Below, one piece after another: positions 16,162-24,031 of a DNA stretch of 64,000 nucleotides. Source of the stretch: Cognatundibacterium jejuense (GTDB lineage Bacteria; Pseudomonadota; Gammaproteobacteria; Burkholderiales; Burkholderiaceae_D); the NCBI RefSeq assembly GCF_014284255.1, contig NZ_JACOFV010000012.1, positions 1 to 64,000 of the forward strand, read 5' to 3'. The translations under genes and the position numbers were made by a program. The notes below the pieces were generated by a model. It searched no databases. It was not told where the DNA came from and worked only from the letters and a program-made list of their open reading frames with translations. Numbering within the stretch: the stretch's first letter is position 1; each line of letters begins with the position of its first letter.

Positions 16162-17609
16162 TTAGCTTTGGTACTAGTTTGATCGGTAATGACCAGCATG
16201 CCCGCCTGCAAATCACCGCCTGTGATTTCGGTCATATGACCGTCGCTGATGCCCGGTGTGACCGCTACAGCAACTGCTACTTTGTCACGCAGCACCCATA
16301 ATTGCTTGGCGAGTGCCGTGCTGGCACCAGCCGCGGCTGACTTGCGATTGGTGTTGCCTGGAATGTGTGGAATCAGACTCGACGCCATGCCAGGTTTGGT
16401 TGCGCTTGCCGCAGTGCCTGGCATGAAGCGCAATGCCGTGTTTGGAACCAGCAACACGTTATTGCGCTGCGCGGCGATAATCGAAGCTGTTGCCGTCATT
16501 CCCGGGCGCAGACTCATATCGGTGTTATCGACATCAAGATATGTGAGGTAAGTGACAACAGCATCGGTAATGGTTGAGCCAAAGCCAACGCGGGTGATTT
16601 TGGCCGGGAATTTACGGCTCAGATAAGCGCTGACGGTGAACGTCGCATTCTGCCCGACCTTGACGGCGCCGACGTCGGCTTCATCAACGTACACCCACAG
16701 ACGTAGTTTGCTCAGATCGTCGGCTAATGTGAACAAGGTGACTGCTTGTAGCGAGGCTGCTACCGCATTGCCGGGATCGACGGTGCGAGTCAGTATGATG
16801 CCGTCGGCAGGGGCTTTAATGGAGGCCTTGGAGAGTGTGATCTGATCCGTTGATAGTGCGGCTTTTGCATCGTTCACCCCCGCCTGCGCACTGAGATCGT
16901 CGGCTTTGGCGCGATCCAGCGTTGCACGGCCGGTATCGAGTTCGGCTTTGGAGGGCACTTTACCCGCCGAGAGGATGGCGACCTCATTGAGCCGCGCCAT
17001 ACTTGCTGTGGCTTCTCTGACCGTGGCCGAAGTCTGTTCAACTTTGGATTTCGCCGCATCCAGCGTGGCAGTGGAGCGCAAAATCTGGTCATTCAGTTTC
17101 GCCGGATCGAGCACCAGCAGCACTTCGCCCTTTTTAACGATATCGTTGACATCAACATTGACCTTGAGCACAGTGCCAGAAAGTTCGCTGCCGATGTTAA
17201 TTGAACGAATAGGTTGTAGCGTACCGTTGGCGGTCACGGTCAAGGTGATGTTGCCACGCGTCGCTGCTTGGGTGTTGTAGACCGGTAGCGCGTTTTGCGC
17301 ATTACGTGCCATCCACCACCAAATCATGCCTGCAATGACGATCACCAGCAATGTGCCAGACCAGACCAAGGGACGAAGATACCAGTGCTTTAAACCCGGC
17401 TCGTTAAGCAGCGTGTTGATATCTATCGTCGCTGACGCTTTAGGCGATGGCGTTGATGCTGTTGGGGTAGCAGGTGCATCAGGTGCTTCAGGTGCAACTG
17501 GAACAGTCTTTCCCGATGCCTTTTCGGGTGCGGTTTTATTCGTCGATGGCGCCGCTAACAGCAGAGCATTATCCGGCGCCAGGTTTATAACTGGAAAGGA
17601 AGGTTTCAT
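16158..17609 (-). CDS. Periplasmic adaptor (MacA/HlyD family)
   Basis: A 483-residue membrane-fusion protein linking the inner-membrane ABC pump to the outer-membrane factor. After an unusual 80-residue cytoplasmic extension rich in Ala, Pro and Thr (PEAPDAPATPTASTPSP) comes the single membrane helix (GTLLVIVIAGMIWWWMA). Then the lipoyl/barrel-sandwich half-motif (GNITLTVTANGTLQPIRSINIGSE), a coiled-coil hairpin (about residues 180-255), and a beta-barrel region (DPGNAVAASLQAVTLFTLADDLSKLRLWVYVDEADVG). MacA proteins normally have no long cytoplasmic segment, so the extension is odd. The gene overlaps those on either side by 4 bases. Confidence 0.85.
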   Translation of the reverse strand: MKPSFPVINLAPDNALLLAAPSTNKTAPEKASGKTVPVAPEAPDAPATPTASTPSPKASATIDINTLLNEPGLKHWYLRPLVWSGTLLVIVIAGMIWWWMARNAQNALPVYNTQAATRGNITLTVTANGTLQPIRSINIGSELSGTVLKVNVDVNDIVKKGEVLLVLDPAKLNDQILRSTATLDAAKSKVEQTSATVREATASMARLNEVAILSAGKVPSKAELDTGRATLDRAKADDLSAQAGVNDAKAALSTDQITLSKASIKAPADGIILTRTVDPGNAVAASLQAVTLFTLADDLSKLRLWVYVDEADVGAVKVGQNATFTVSAYLSRKFPAKITRVGFGSTITDAVVTYLTYLDVDNTDMSLRPGMTATASIIAAQRNNVLLVPNTALRFMPGTAASATKPGMASSLIPHIPGNTNRKSAAAGASTALAKQLWVLRDKVAVAVAVTPGISDGHMTEITGGDLQAGMLVITDQTSTKAK

Positions 17610-19108
17610 GGCGTTGCGATCAAGGTAGACTGATTTATTGTTGGTATTTCAGGTGCCATGTTTTTTACAATATTCTTCTCACTGTTAGCTTGCCATCCAC
17701 CACCGAGTGCCTTGTAAAGTCGAATCTGATCACTGCTGACAAGCGCATTGGCGCTGGCAAACGCATCCTGAGTAAGGAGTTGGGTCAACTCGGTTTGCAA
17801 TACCACCTGAAAATCAACCAGCCCACTGCTGTAGCGCTGGTTAGCCAGATGCGATGCACTGGCGGCGGATTCGCTGGCAATGCCCAGACTGCGCAGGCGC
17901 TGCTGGTCGTTGTTTAACGCAAGCAAGGCGTTTTCTACATCGGACAGGGCAGTCAGCACGGCGGTTTCATACGCTAGTTGTGCCTGATCGGATACGGCTT
18001 GTTGGAGCGCTACCTGAGCGCGTCTTGCTCCACCATCAAAGATTGGTAGGCTTACCCCGGCAATCAATGAACTGATCACCGACGATCCATTTGTAAGCAT
18101 GCCAGTACTCAATGCACTCAGACCAATTGAGCCACCCAGAGAAAAGCCAGGCAGGTGTGCTGCTTCTGCCTGATTGATACGTTCCCTGGCTGCTAAAACA
18201 TTGTATTCAGCCGCTTTTATATCGGCGCGTTGGCGCAAAACTTCCGCAGGTATATTAATCGGCAGCTCGCTGTCCGCCTGTGGTACCGCTTGTACTGTCG
18301 ATAATATGGTTTCCAGCATTGCTGGTGGCTGCCCGGTCAACAGTGCCAAGGCATGTTGGTTCTGTGAAATGGCTATTTGTAATAACGGCAGCGTAGCTCT
18401 GGTTTGCTCAACAGCGGCACGTGCCTGTTCCACTTCAAGCGCCGTCACCAATCCAGCTTGCTGGCGCCATTGTGTAATGCGCAGTGTCTCTTCCTGATTC
18501 GTCAGATTTTCTTGTGCAATGGCAAAGCGGGTCTGGGCGTCGCGCAGGCTGATGTAGGTCAATCCCACTTCGGCTGCAATCATTACCTGCGTGTCACCAA
18601 GACTGGCATTACTCGATAGCGCAGCATTTTCAGCGGCATTTCGGCCACTGCGTGCAGCGCCAAAAATATCTGGCACCCAATTCCCTGTGGCATCTACTTG
18701 AAATAAATTGCTACTACCAATGCCATTTGATCTGTTGCGTTGCGCTGAAGCAGATCCATTCAGCGTTGGCAGTAGTGCCGCTGCTGCAATGTCACGCTGT
18801 GCCCAGGCCTGACGCAGCGCCGTCTGGGCGGTTTTTATCGTCAGATTGTTTTTGAGCGATTGGCTCACCAGCATGTCAAGTAGCGGATCATGAAACTTTA
18901 GCCACCACTGCATCAACGTATCGTTACCCGTCACCGTTGGCGCTGACCAAGTTCTTGGTATTGCAAATGAAAGTCCGGATTCAGGAGTAGAAATGGTGGA
19001 GGAAGCGCATCCGTAAAGTGTCGATAAAGAGATAAAAAACGCTAAAAAGCCAAACCGTTCCGACCACAAACGTGAGTTAAAATAGTTTTTGATTTTGATA
19101 TCCGACAT
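17606..19108 (-). CDS. Outer-membrane factor lipoprotein (NodT/TolC family)
   Basis: A 500-residue RND/ABC-type outer-membrane channel. Its signal peptide ends in a lipobox (LYGC, Cys 34), so it is a lipid-anchored member. Two repeated outer-membrane-efflux domains follow, with characteristic phrases such as FAIPRTWSAP, QAWAQRDIAAAALLPTLNGSASAQRN, LTYISLRDAQTRFAIAQENL and the second-half equivalent NVLAARERINQAEAAHLPGFSLGGSIGL. It is the first gene of the leftward operon, followed by adaptor, ATPase and permease, so it supplies the exit duct of the pump. A decayed copy of its first codons lies at 9031-9255. Confidence 0.9.
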   Translation of the reverse strand: MSDIKIKNYFNSRLWSERFGFLAFFISLSTLYGCASSTISTPESGLSFAIPRTWSAPTVTGNDTLMQWWLKFHDPLLDMLVSQSLKNNLTIKTAQTALRQAWAQRDIAAAALLPTLNGSASAQRNRSNGIGSSNLFQVDATGNWVPDIFGAARSGRNAAENAALSSNASLGDTQVMIAAEVGLTYISLRDAQTRFAIAQENLTNQEETLRITQWRQQAGLVTALEVEQARAAVEQTRATLPLLQIAISQNQHALALLTGQPPAMLETILSTVQAVPQADSELPINIPAEVLRQRADIKAAEYNVLAARERINQAEAAHLPGFSLGGSIGLSALSTGMLTNGSSVISSLIAGVSLPIFDGGARRAQVALQQAVSDQAQLAYETAVLTALSDVENALLALNNDQQRLRSLGIASESAASASHLANQRYSSGLVDFQVVLQTELTQLLTQDAFASANALVSSDQIRLYKALGGGWQANSEKNIVKNMAPEIPTINQSTLIATP

Positions 19109-19391
19109 CTGTTGTGCCTCAGTTTTTTTTCTGGTTTACAGATTCCGCAAATGACCTCGCGGCGTCTGTTCGGCAACGAACTTAGACAAGGGTTTGTCTT
19201 GATAGGGCACCTCTTAATTGGCTGACTTTTTTACAAAACGCAGAAAGGAAATACGATGCATAAACCGACCTTTATGTGGCGTTTCACCTTAAGCATCGCT
19301 GCTGTCTTCTTGATACTTTCTAGTACGGGATGTTCAGGCTTGTATATCGATCAGGCCAACTCATCTCAATTGAATGACATGTCTTACACGA
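18715..19391. repeat. Direct-repeat copy B of the efflux-hydrolase junction (functional)
   Basis: The functional counterpart of the decayed block at 8986-9540, in the same orientation. It covers the start of the outer-membrane factor gene, the divergent promoter region and the first 45 codons of the hydrolase. This copy retains 124 bp that the other has lost. The two direct repeats enclose about 9.2 kb. Confidence 0.85.
19184..19199. promoter_or_regulatory. Palindrome in the divergent efflux/hydrolase promoter
   Basis: AGACAA at 19184-19189 and TTGTCT at 19194-19199 form an inverted repeat with a four-base centre, roughly midway between two divergent start codons. It is unchanged in the decayed copy at 9333-9348. 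It could be a repressor site serving both directions; no regulator gene is adjacent. TTGTCT could also be a promoter -35 box for the hydrolase. Confidence 0.4.
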
Positions 19392-20074
19392 CACTCGGCC
19401 AAGGAGCTCCCACCGTAGTATTTCAGTCGGGTCTCGGCGACAATCGCCATGTCTGGCAACAAGTTCTGCCTGTGATAGCACGTGACCATCGGGTATTTGC
19501 CTACGACCGGCCCGGTTATGGCGCAAGTCAGTCGACGGATCGTGCACGTGACCCATGCACTATTGCTGAGGAAGAGCGCAAATTACTGCGTGAAGCCGGA
19601 TTTCAACCCCCTTATCTCTTGGTCGGCCATTCATTGGGCGGCCTTTATCAATTTGCGTTTGCGAAGTTGTATCCGGATGAAGTCGCTGGCATCGTTTTGG
19701 TTGATGCGACTTTGCCAATGCACTTGCAGCTCATGCAAAGCGAGGCTCCAAATTCATTTGCTGTGATGCGTGTGATCCGCAATACTTTGTTCAGCGCAGT
19801 CGAGAAAAGAGAATTAGACGAGAGTAACCTGTGTATGGATCGTCTGCATCTGGAGCAGGCACTGACTGTTCCCGCACGGGTTCTGGTCAGAACCGAGTTC
19901 AAGTTGGAGGAGTCGGGGGATTTTTCAACAATGACTTTGCGCCACCAGAACGATTGGCTTTCGCTGGTTGGCGTTGACCATATACAGGCAATAGGACATA
20001 GCGGGCACTATATACAGAAGGATCAGCCGCAGGCGGTTATCGACGCAATTAAGGCGTTCACTTTAAAGCATTAA
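19256..20074 (+). CDS. Alpha/beta-hydrolase lipoprotein
   Basis: A 272-residue hydrolase with a lipoprotein signal (lipobox SSTGC, Cys 26), so it should be attached to a membrane facing the periplasm. The fold's markers are the oxyanion segment FQSGLGDNRHVW, RPGYGASQS, the nucleophile elbow GHSLGG with Ser 126, and a late catalytic His in GHSGHYIQKDQP. The acid residue is probably Asp in LVRTEF-to-SLVGVD or thereabouts and is less certain. The AGAAAGGAA ribosome-binding site precedes the ATG. It is transcribed away from the efflux operon from a shared region. The substrate (ester, lactone or peptide) cannot be read. Confidence 0.85.
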   Translation: MHKPTFMWRFTLSIAAVFLILSSTGCSGLYIDQANSSQLNDMSYTTLGQGAPTVVFQSGLGDNRHVWQQVLPVIARDHRVFAYDRPGYGASQSTDRARDPCTIAEEERKLLREAGFQPPYLLVGHSLGGLYQFAFAKLYPDEVAGIVLVDATLPMHLQLMQSEAPNSFAVMRVIRNTLFSAVEKRELDESNLCMDRLHLEQALTVPARVLVRTEFKLEESGDFSTMTLRHQNDWLSLVGVDHIQAIGHSGHYIQKDQPQAVIDAIKAFTLKH

Positions 20075-20075
20075 C

Positions 20076-20300
20076 ATGAATAAATTTTTTTAAAAAATTT
20101 ACCACTAATCCAGAAGATGAATCGCGGCTGCGTTCTCCATTGCTTAAGTCTTTATTTGGAATCGCTTTAATTTTCGGCGGATTTTACGAGTTACGTACCG
20201 GCACGATCAAACTTGGTAAAGTGAGCAATAATCCGGTGATTCTTTTTTTGATCATCAGGTAATGTTTATGGTGATGCTAGTGTCTATCCGGGGGCCTTAC
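20076..20300 (+). pseudogene. Frameshifted small membrane protein gene
   Basis: From ATG 20076 the frame reads MNKFF and stops within a T-then-A homopolymer run. Shifting one base at that run opens a frame that reads KKFTTNPEDESRLRSPLL, then KSLFGIALIFGGFYELRTG and on to a stop at 20260-20262. A second T run at about 20241-20249 would, if corrected, extend it into a hydrophobic VMFMVMLVSI segment. The pattern is that of a roughly 80-residue two-helix membrane protein with two homopolymer indels. Sequencing error is an alternative explanation. It directly follows the hydrolase gene. Confidence 0.45.
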
Positions 20301-20480
20301 TCTTGCGTTGCTTTACAATGTAAGCAAACTCTATCTTTAGTGTGAAAATGAAAGTATAAATTTGAAGCCAGACGCTTCAAATTCTTTACTACGCTTGCCA
20401 GAAAAGCATTACATTATCGCACTTACTCTTTCAGTTATCTAGGGCAACATTTCCCCCTCCGTTTTTCTAAAATTATAAAA

Positions 20481-21689
20481 ATGAACAATAGTCTTAACGC
20501 CGTAAGTAGGCTCAATGGTCTCGATACGTTGCGCGCATTAGCCATTTCTTTGGTGCTGATGTCGCATTATGGTGTGGTGGTCAGCCACAAACCCACGTTT
20601 GGGTTCCTGACTGATATTGGCTGGATGGGTGTGGACTTATTCTTTGTGCTGAGCGGATATCTCATTGGCAATCAGGTAATTTCTGCATTTGCGCGGGGCG
20701 AAGGTTTATCGCTGAAGACGTTTTTTGCGCGACGTTTATTGCGCACGCTGCCTAACTACTATGTGGTGCTGGCGCTGTATTTTGTGTTTTCGGCTGAGTT
20801 AGCAGGATCTGCAACCGCCCCGATATGGCGATTTTTAAGTTTCACGCAAAATATAGGTCTGCATTTTGGTGAGACATTTTCTCATTCGTGGTCGCTGTGT
20901 GTTGAAGAACAATTTTATGTGATTCTGCCGCTGGTGGCGGTGATGATTGCCGGGTATAAAAAATCGCTCAAACTTGCGTGGGGAATTCTGATTGCTGCGA
21001 TACTTGCCGGTATGAGCTTCAGAGGCTATTCGTGGTTAGAGTATGGACGACAATCCATGAATGACGTGGACTATGCGGTACGCATTTATTATTCCAGTTT
21101 CGCTCGCTTTGACGAATTATTGCCAGGTGTCGCCATTGCCTTGCTCAAGAATTATCATACTGCGCTATATGAAAAAATCACCCGCCAGGGGAACCTGTTA
21201 CTGGCGCTTGGAGCGACTGCTTTCGTTATCATGGCATATCTGATGTTGAATAATTTCCAAACGGATATCGATGGTTTTAATTTTTATCTGATGACGTTTG
21301 GCTTTAGCATGCTGTCCTGGAGTTTTGCCTTATTGACGTTGGCAGCACTCAGCACTACATCGCTGTTGTATAAAATTCGTGTGCCAGGTGCAGAGCGTCT
21401 GGCCTTGTGGTCGTATGCGATTTACCTTGCACATAAGCCGATTTTTAAGCTGTTGGTCGCACCACTCAAAGCCTGGAATATCGATTGCAATGCACCGCTT
21501 GGTATCAGCATTGTGATGGGCGTCGCTATTGTCGGTGGTTGGTTGCTATATCGACTGGTCGAAACGCCGTTTATGAATTTGCGGGCGAAGTTTTTTCCCG
21601 CAATTTCAGTACGAGCGAACGAAGCAACGCCCGGTCGCTCTATCATGAATACTTCTGCAATGACATCGACATCTTCAACGCAGAATTGA
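20481..21689 (+). CDS. Acyltransferase 3 family membrane protein (OafA/YrhL-like)
   Basis: A 402-residue multi-pass enzyme. The start NGLDTLRALAISLVLMSHYGVVV carries the family's catalytic His, and WMGVDLFFVLSGYLIGNQV follows, as in OafA, NodX and related O-acyltransferases. FSHSWSLCVEEQFYVILPLV near residue 135 is the second signature. About ten membrane helices follow in total. Such enzymes transfer acetyl or other acyl groups onto extracytoplasmic sugars or lipids. There is no sugar-biosynthesis cluster next to it, so the acceptor is unknown. The C-terminal tail past residue 375 is Ser/Thr-rich and probably disordered. Confidence 0.85.
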   Translation: MNNSLNAVSRLNGLDTLRALAISLVLMSHYGVVVSHKPTFGFLTDIGWMGVDLFFVLSGYLIGNQVISAFARGEGLSLKTFFARRLLRTLPNYYVVLALYFVFSAELAGSATAPIWRFLSFTQNIGLHFGETFSHSWSLCVEEQFYVILPLVAVMIAGYKKSLKLAWGILIAAILAGMSFRGYSWLEYGRQSMNDVDYAVRIYYSSFARFDELLPGVAIALLKNYHTALYEKITRQGNLLLALGATAFVIMAYLMLNNFQTDIDGFNFYLMTFGFSMLSWSFALLTLAALSTTSLLYKIRVPGAERLALWSYAIYLAHKPIFKLLVAPLKAWNIDCNAPLGISIVMGVAIVGGWLLYRLVETPFMNLRAKFFPAISVRANEATPGRSIMNTSAMTSTSSTQN

Positions 21690-21727
21690 AAGTAAGGTCG
21701 ATGTACAAGGTTTAACCTAGCGTCAGT

Positions 21728-22408
21728 TTAATGTTCAAACCATGACAATGCCTGTTGCAGAGATGCGCGGGCATTTTTTTCGATAATCGCATTATGTGCC
21801 ACCACGATACGCTCTATCGGCCATGCCAGAATTTTGTTGGCGCAGTCACGTGCGGCTGGCTTATCTTTGGTCATCCAGCGTATCGTTTTAGGAACCGCCA
21901 GTTGCTTGCGCACACCAGTCAGTGACGCGTACATTGCTGCAGAAAAACTCAAATCACCTTGCCACCATTGGCACAAGTCCGTCAGTATCAATGTACCCGA
22001 GGCGCGATGAAACCATACTGTTTCGTTACCCACCGGGATGCCGGCAAAGAAAATTTGTTCCAGATCAGTTTGCCATTCAGGTTCAATATGGGGGCTTAAT
22101 TCCTGCATGCCTTTGAGGTCAGGGCGTTTTTTGGATAAGCCCGGTGCGCCGTACAAACGGGCGGCTGGATATGCATGGAGATAATCGCCAACAAACAAAT
22201 GATGGTATTTATTCGGTGCAACGATAAATTCTACTTTGCCTAAGGCATCCAGCTCCGCCTTCAATGTCGATGACAAAGCGACTGGTGAATGCAGCCACAG
22301 GTTACCGTTTGATAAACGTATGACAGTCATCCGGGACGAGACTGGCAAACCATTCGAGGTAAAAGCATGTTGTATATGCCAGATATTGGGAGCGATCAGC
22401 TGTAGCAT
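21728..22408 (-). CDS. DUF4336-type protein (metallo-beta-lactamase-like)
   Basis: A 226-residue protein beginning MLQLIAPNIWHIQH, chosen because AAAGGA stands before this ATG; an upstream in-frame ATG at 22465 would run into the promoter of the divergent gene. The pattern (MTVIRLSNGNLWLHSPVALS, VEFIVAPNKYHHLFVGDYLHAYP, LILTDLCQWW) is that of DUF4336 proteins, which share the metallo-beta-lactamase fold but lack the normal HxHxDH set; here the equivalent is NKYHHLFV. The function of the family is not established. It is divergent from a TetR regulator and two palindromes lie between them, so it is probably the regulated gene. Confidence 0.75.
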   Translation of the reverse strand: MLQLIAPNIWHIQHAFTSNGLPVSSRMTVIRLSNGNLWLHSPVALSSTLKAELDALGKVEFIVAPNKYHHLFVGDYLHAYPAARLYGAPGLSKKRPDLKGMQELSPHIEPEWQTDLEQIFFAGIPVGNETVWFHRASGTLILTDLCQWWQGDLSFSAAMYASLTGVRKQLAVPKTIRWMTKDKPAARDCANKILAWPIERIVVAHNAIIEKNARASLQQALSWFEH

Positions 22409-22495
22409 GTTGTGATCCTTTTTGAGTGAAAACACCAGCCCAGCTTGCATAGTCGCAAATGTCATTGCTGCAAAATATTTTCGCCGGGAAATTTT

Positions 22496-22515
22496 ACCAT
22501 ACTGCTAGGTATGGT
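22496..22515. promoter_or_regulatory. TetR-type operator 1
   Basis: ACCATAC at 22496-22502 and GTATGGT at 22509-22515 are exact complements around six bases. The site lies between the divergent DUF4336 and tetR-family start codons. It shares the decamer GGTATGGTGA with operator 2, which supports a common binding protein. Confidence 0.6.
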
Positions 22516-22544
22516 GATATTCGCACCCACGCTTGCAATTGTCA

Positions 22545-22558
22545 ATACCTTTCGGTAT
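22545..22558. promoter_or_regulatory. TetR-type operator 2
   Basis: ATACC at 22545-22549 and GGTAT at 22554-22558 flank four bases, ending 9 bases before the regulator's start codon. Together with operator 1 it makes a paired arrangement suited to autoregulation and control of the divergent gene. Confidence 0.55.
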
Positions 22559-22567
22559 GGTGAGAAA

Positions 22568-23107
22568 ATGGAAGAAAAAAATAACCGTCAGACCTGGCTG
22601 AATGCTGGCTTACAGCTACTTGCAACGCAAGGCCCCGAGCGCTTGCGCATCATGAGTATTGCCGAAGAATTAGGCGTCACCAAGGGTAGTTTTTATTGGC
22701 ATTTCAAGAATCTCGATGATTATCATTGTGCCTTGATAGAAGAATGGGAGCGTAGTGACACACAACAGGCAATCGCTTTTGTAGAAAGCATGACGGGAGA
22801 CGCCAATGCTAAATTACAATGCTGGATTACCGGTGCGTCCATGTCTGATTTGCGTTTGGCAAAAGCCATACGCACGTGGTCTATGTCGCATCCCCTGGTG
22901 AAAGAAGTGCAGGCAAGGGTCGACGAGCAAAGGATCAACTACTTAAGCAAATTACTTCGAGACGTAGGCTGGCAAGCAGAAGAAGCGGCGACATTAGGAC
23001 AATGGACTTACTGGGCATTCATTGGTTTTTCTTCTCAGTCTGAACCTACGATCAGCGACAAGCAAATTCAATTGATTTTGAATGTGCTAACGCCGCGCCG
23101 GGTGTGA
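22568..23107 (+). CDS. TetR-family transcriptional regulator
   Basis: A 179-residue repressor. I place the start at ATG 22568 (MEEKNNRQTWLNAG) because the helix-turn-helix then falls where it should, at about residues 25-48 (RIMSIAEELGVTKGSFYWHFKNLDD); the open frame runs further upstream but through the operator region. The C-terminal half is the variable ligand-binding and dimerisation domain, with Trp-rich WTYWAFIGFSS near the end. It faces the DUF4336 gene across two palindromes and probably represses both. The inducer is unknown. Confidence 0.85.
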   Translation: MEEKNNRQTWLNAGLQLLATQGPERLRIMSIAEELGVTKGSFYWHFKNLDDYHCALIEEWERSDTQQAIAFVESMTGDANAKLQCWITGASMSDLRLAKAIRTWSMSHPLVKEVQARVDEQRINYLSKLLRDVGWQAEEAATLGQWTYWAFIGFSSQSEPTISDKQIQLILNVLTPRRV

Positions 23108-23396
23108 TTCAATTGATGATAACGACATATCTTTGACAGCAATGTGGAACTCTGCCGCCATGTAGGAGTCTTCTGGTAAGGAACGTTTGTGTGGCTACAT
23201 CTGAATACAGTTGCGAACAGTTTGTTTCTTGATTTTTAGTATTGAATCGCAGTAAAAATGAACAGTATGTTGGATATCATGACGCTCAAAATTACTAGAA
23301 CGCAAACGTGGCATTGACCTAGACATAAAATTATGTAGCTCATCGTGTGCGATACTCATTGCGAGAGCATTCATTTTGAAAAGGCAATAGAAGAAT

Positions 23397-23987
23397 ATGA
23401 AAAACCTGAAATTCGCGTTGGTGAATGTAATGATCATGGGTTTAGTAGGCTCATTAACTGGCTGTGGCGGCACGTTTGAAGGGACCGTAGGTGGTACCGT
23501 GAACGGACTTGCTGGTAGCACCTCGGTTACATTGTTGAATAACGGAACAGACTCATTAACCGTCAATACTAACGGTAATTTTACGTTTGCTAAAACAATG
23601 TCAGCGGGTGCGGCGTATGACGTGACTGTGAGCACGCAACCTATCAATCAAACTTGTACCGTGACCAATGGAGCTGGCAGTATCAGTAACTTCAATAGCT
23701 CTAACGTCACCAATATTGCAGTCAACTGCACGATCAACATTTCCAGTAACAATTATGTGTACGGCAATGTCACTGGTCTTGCTTCAGGAAAAACCGTGAC
23801 TTTGCAAAATAATGGCACAGACACGTACAAAAGTAGCGGTGGCAGTTTTATTTTCCCGACCCCGCTTGCGGTAGGCGCTTCTTACAATGTGACGGTTTCG
23901 GTTCAACCAAGCGGTCAGACGTGTACGGTGAGCAATGCTACAGGTTTGGTGGGTAGCAGCACGGTAGTCCAGATTGCTTGCCAATAA
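23397..23987 (+). CDS. Lipoprotein with two beta-sandwich-like repeats
   Basis: A 196-residue lipoprotein. Its signal ends at the lipobox LTGC (Cys 23). The mature part consists of two homologous units of about 75-80 residues: GTVNGLAGSTSVTLLNNGTD onward and GNVTGLASGKTVTLQNNGTD onward. Each has a GxFxF middle strand, a YDVTVSTQP or YNVTVSVQP strand, a QTCTV motif and a final Cys, so each unit may carry its own disulfide. I have seen such units, often in longer arrays, in surface proteins of proteobacteria, but no function is known to me. It is free-standing. Confidence 0.7.
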   Translation: MKNLKFALVNVMIMGLVGSLTGCGGTFEGTVGGTVNGLAGSTSVTLLNNGTDSLTVNTNGNFTFAKTMSAGAAYDVTVSTQPINQTCTVTNGAGSISNFNSSNVTNIAVNCTINISSNNYVYGNVTGLASGKTVTLQNNGTDTYKSSGGSFIFPTPLAVGASYNVTVSVQPSGQTCTVSNATGLVGSSTVVQIACQ

Positions 23988-24031
23988 TATCTGGAAATGC
24001 TTGATTGAGCAGGTCGAGGCGGTTAGCGAAG

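Noticed and set aside
23195..23647. 150-codon minus-strand frame over the start of the repeat lipoprotein
   Set aside because: It is antisense to a gene with a clear signal peptide and lipobox, and its Val/Pro-rich product is typical of a shadow translation.
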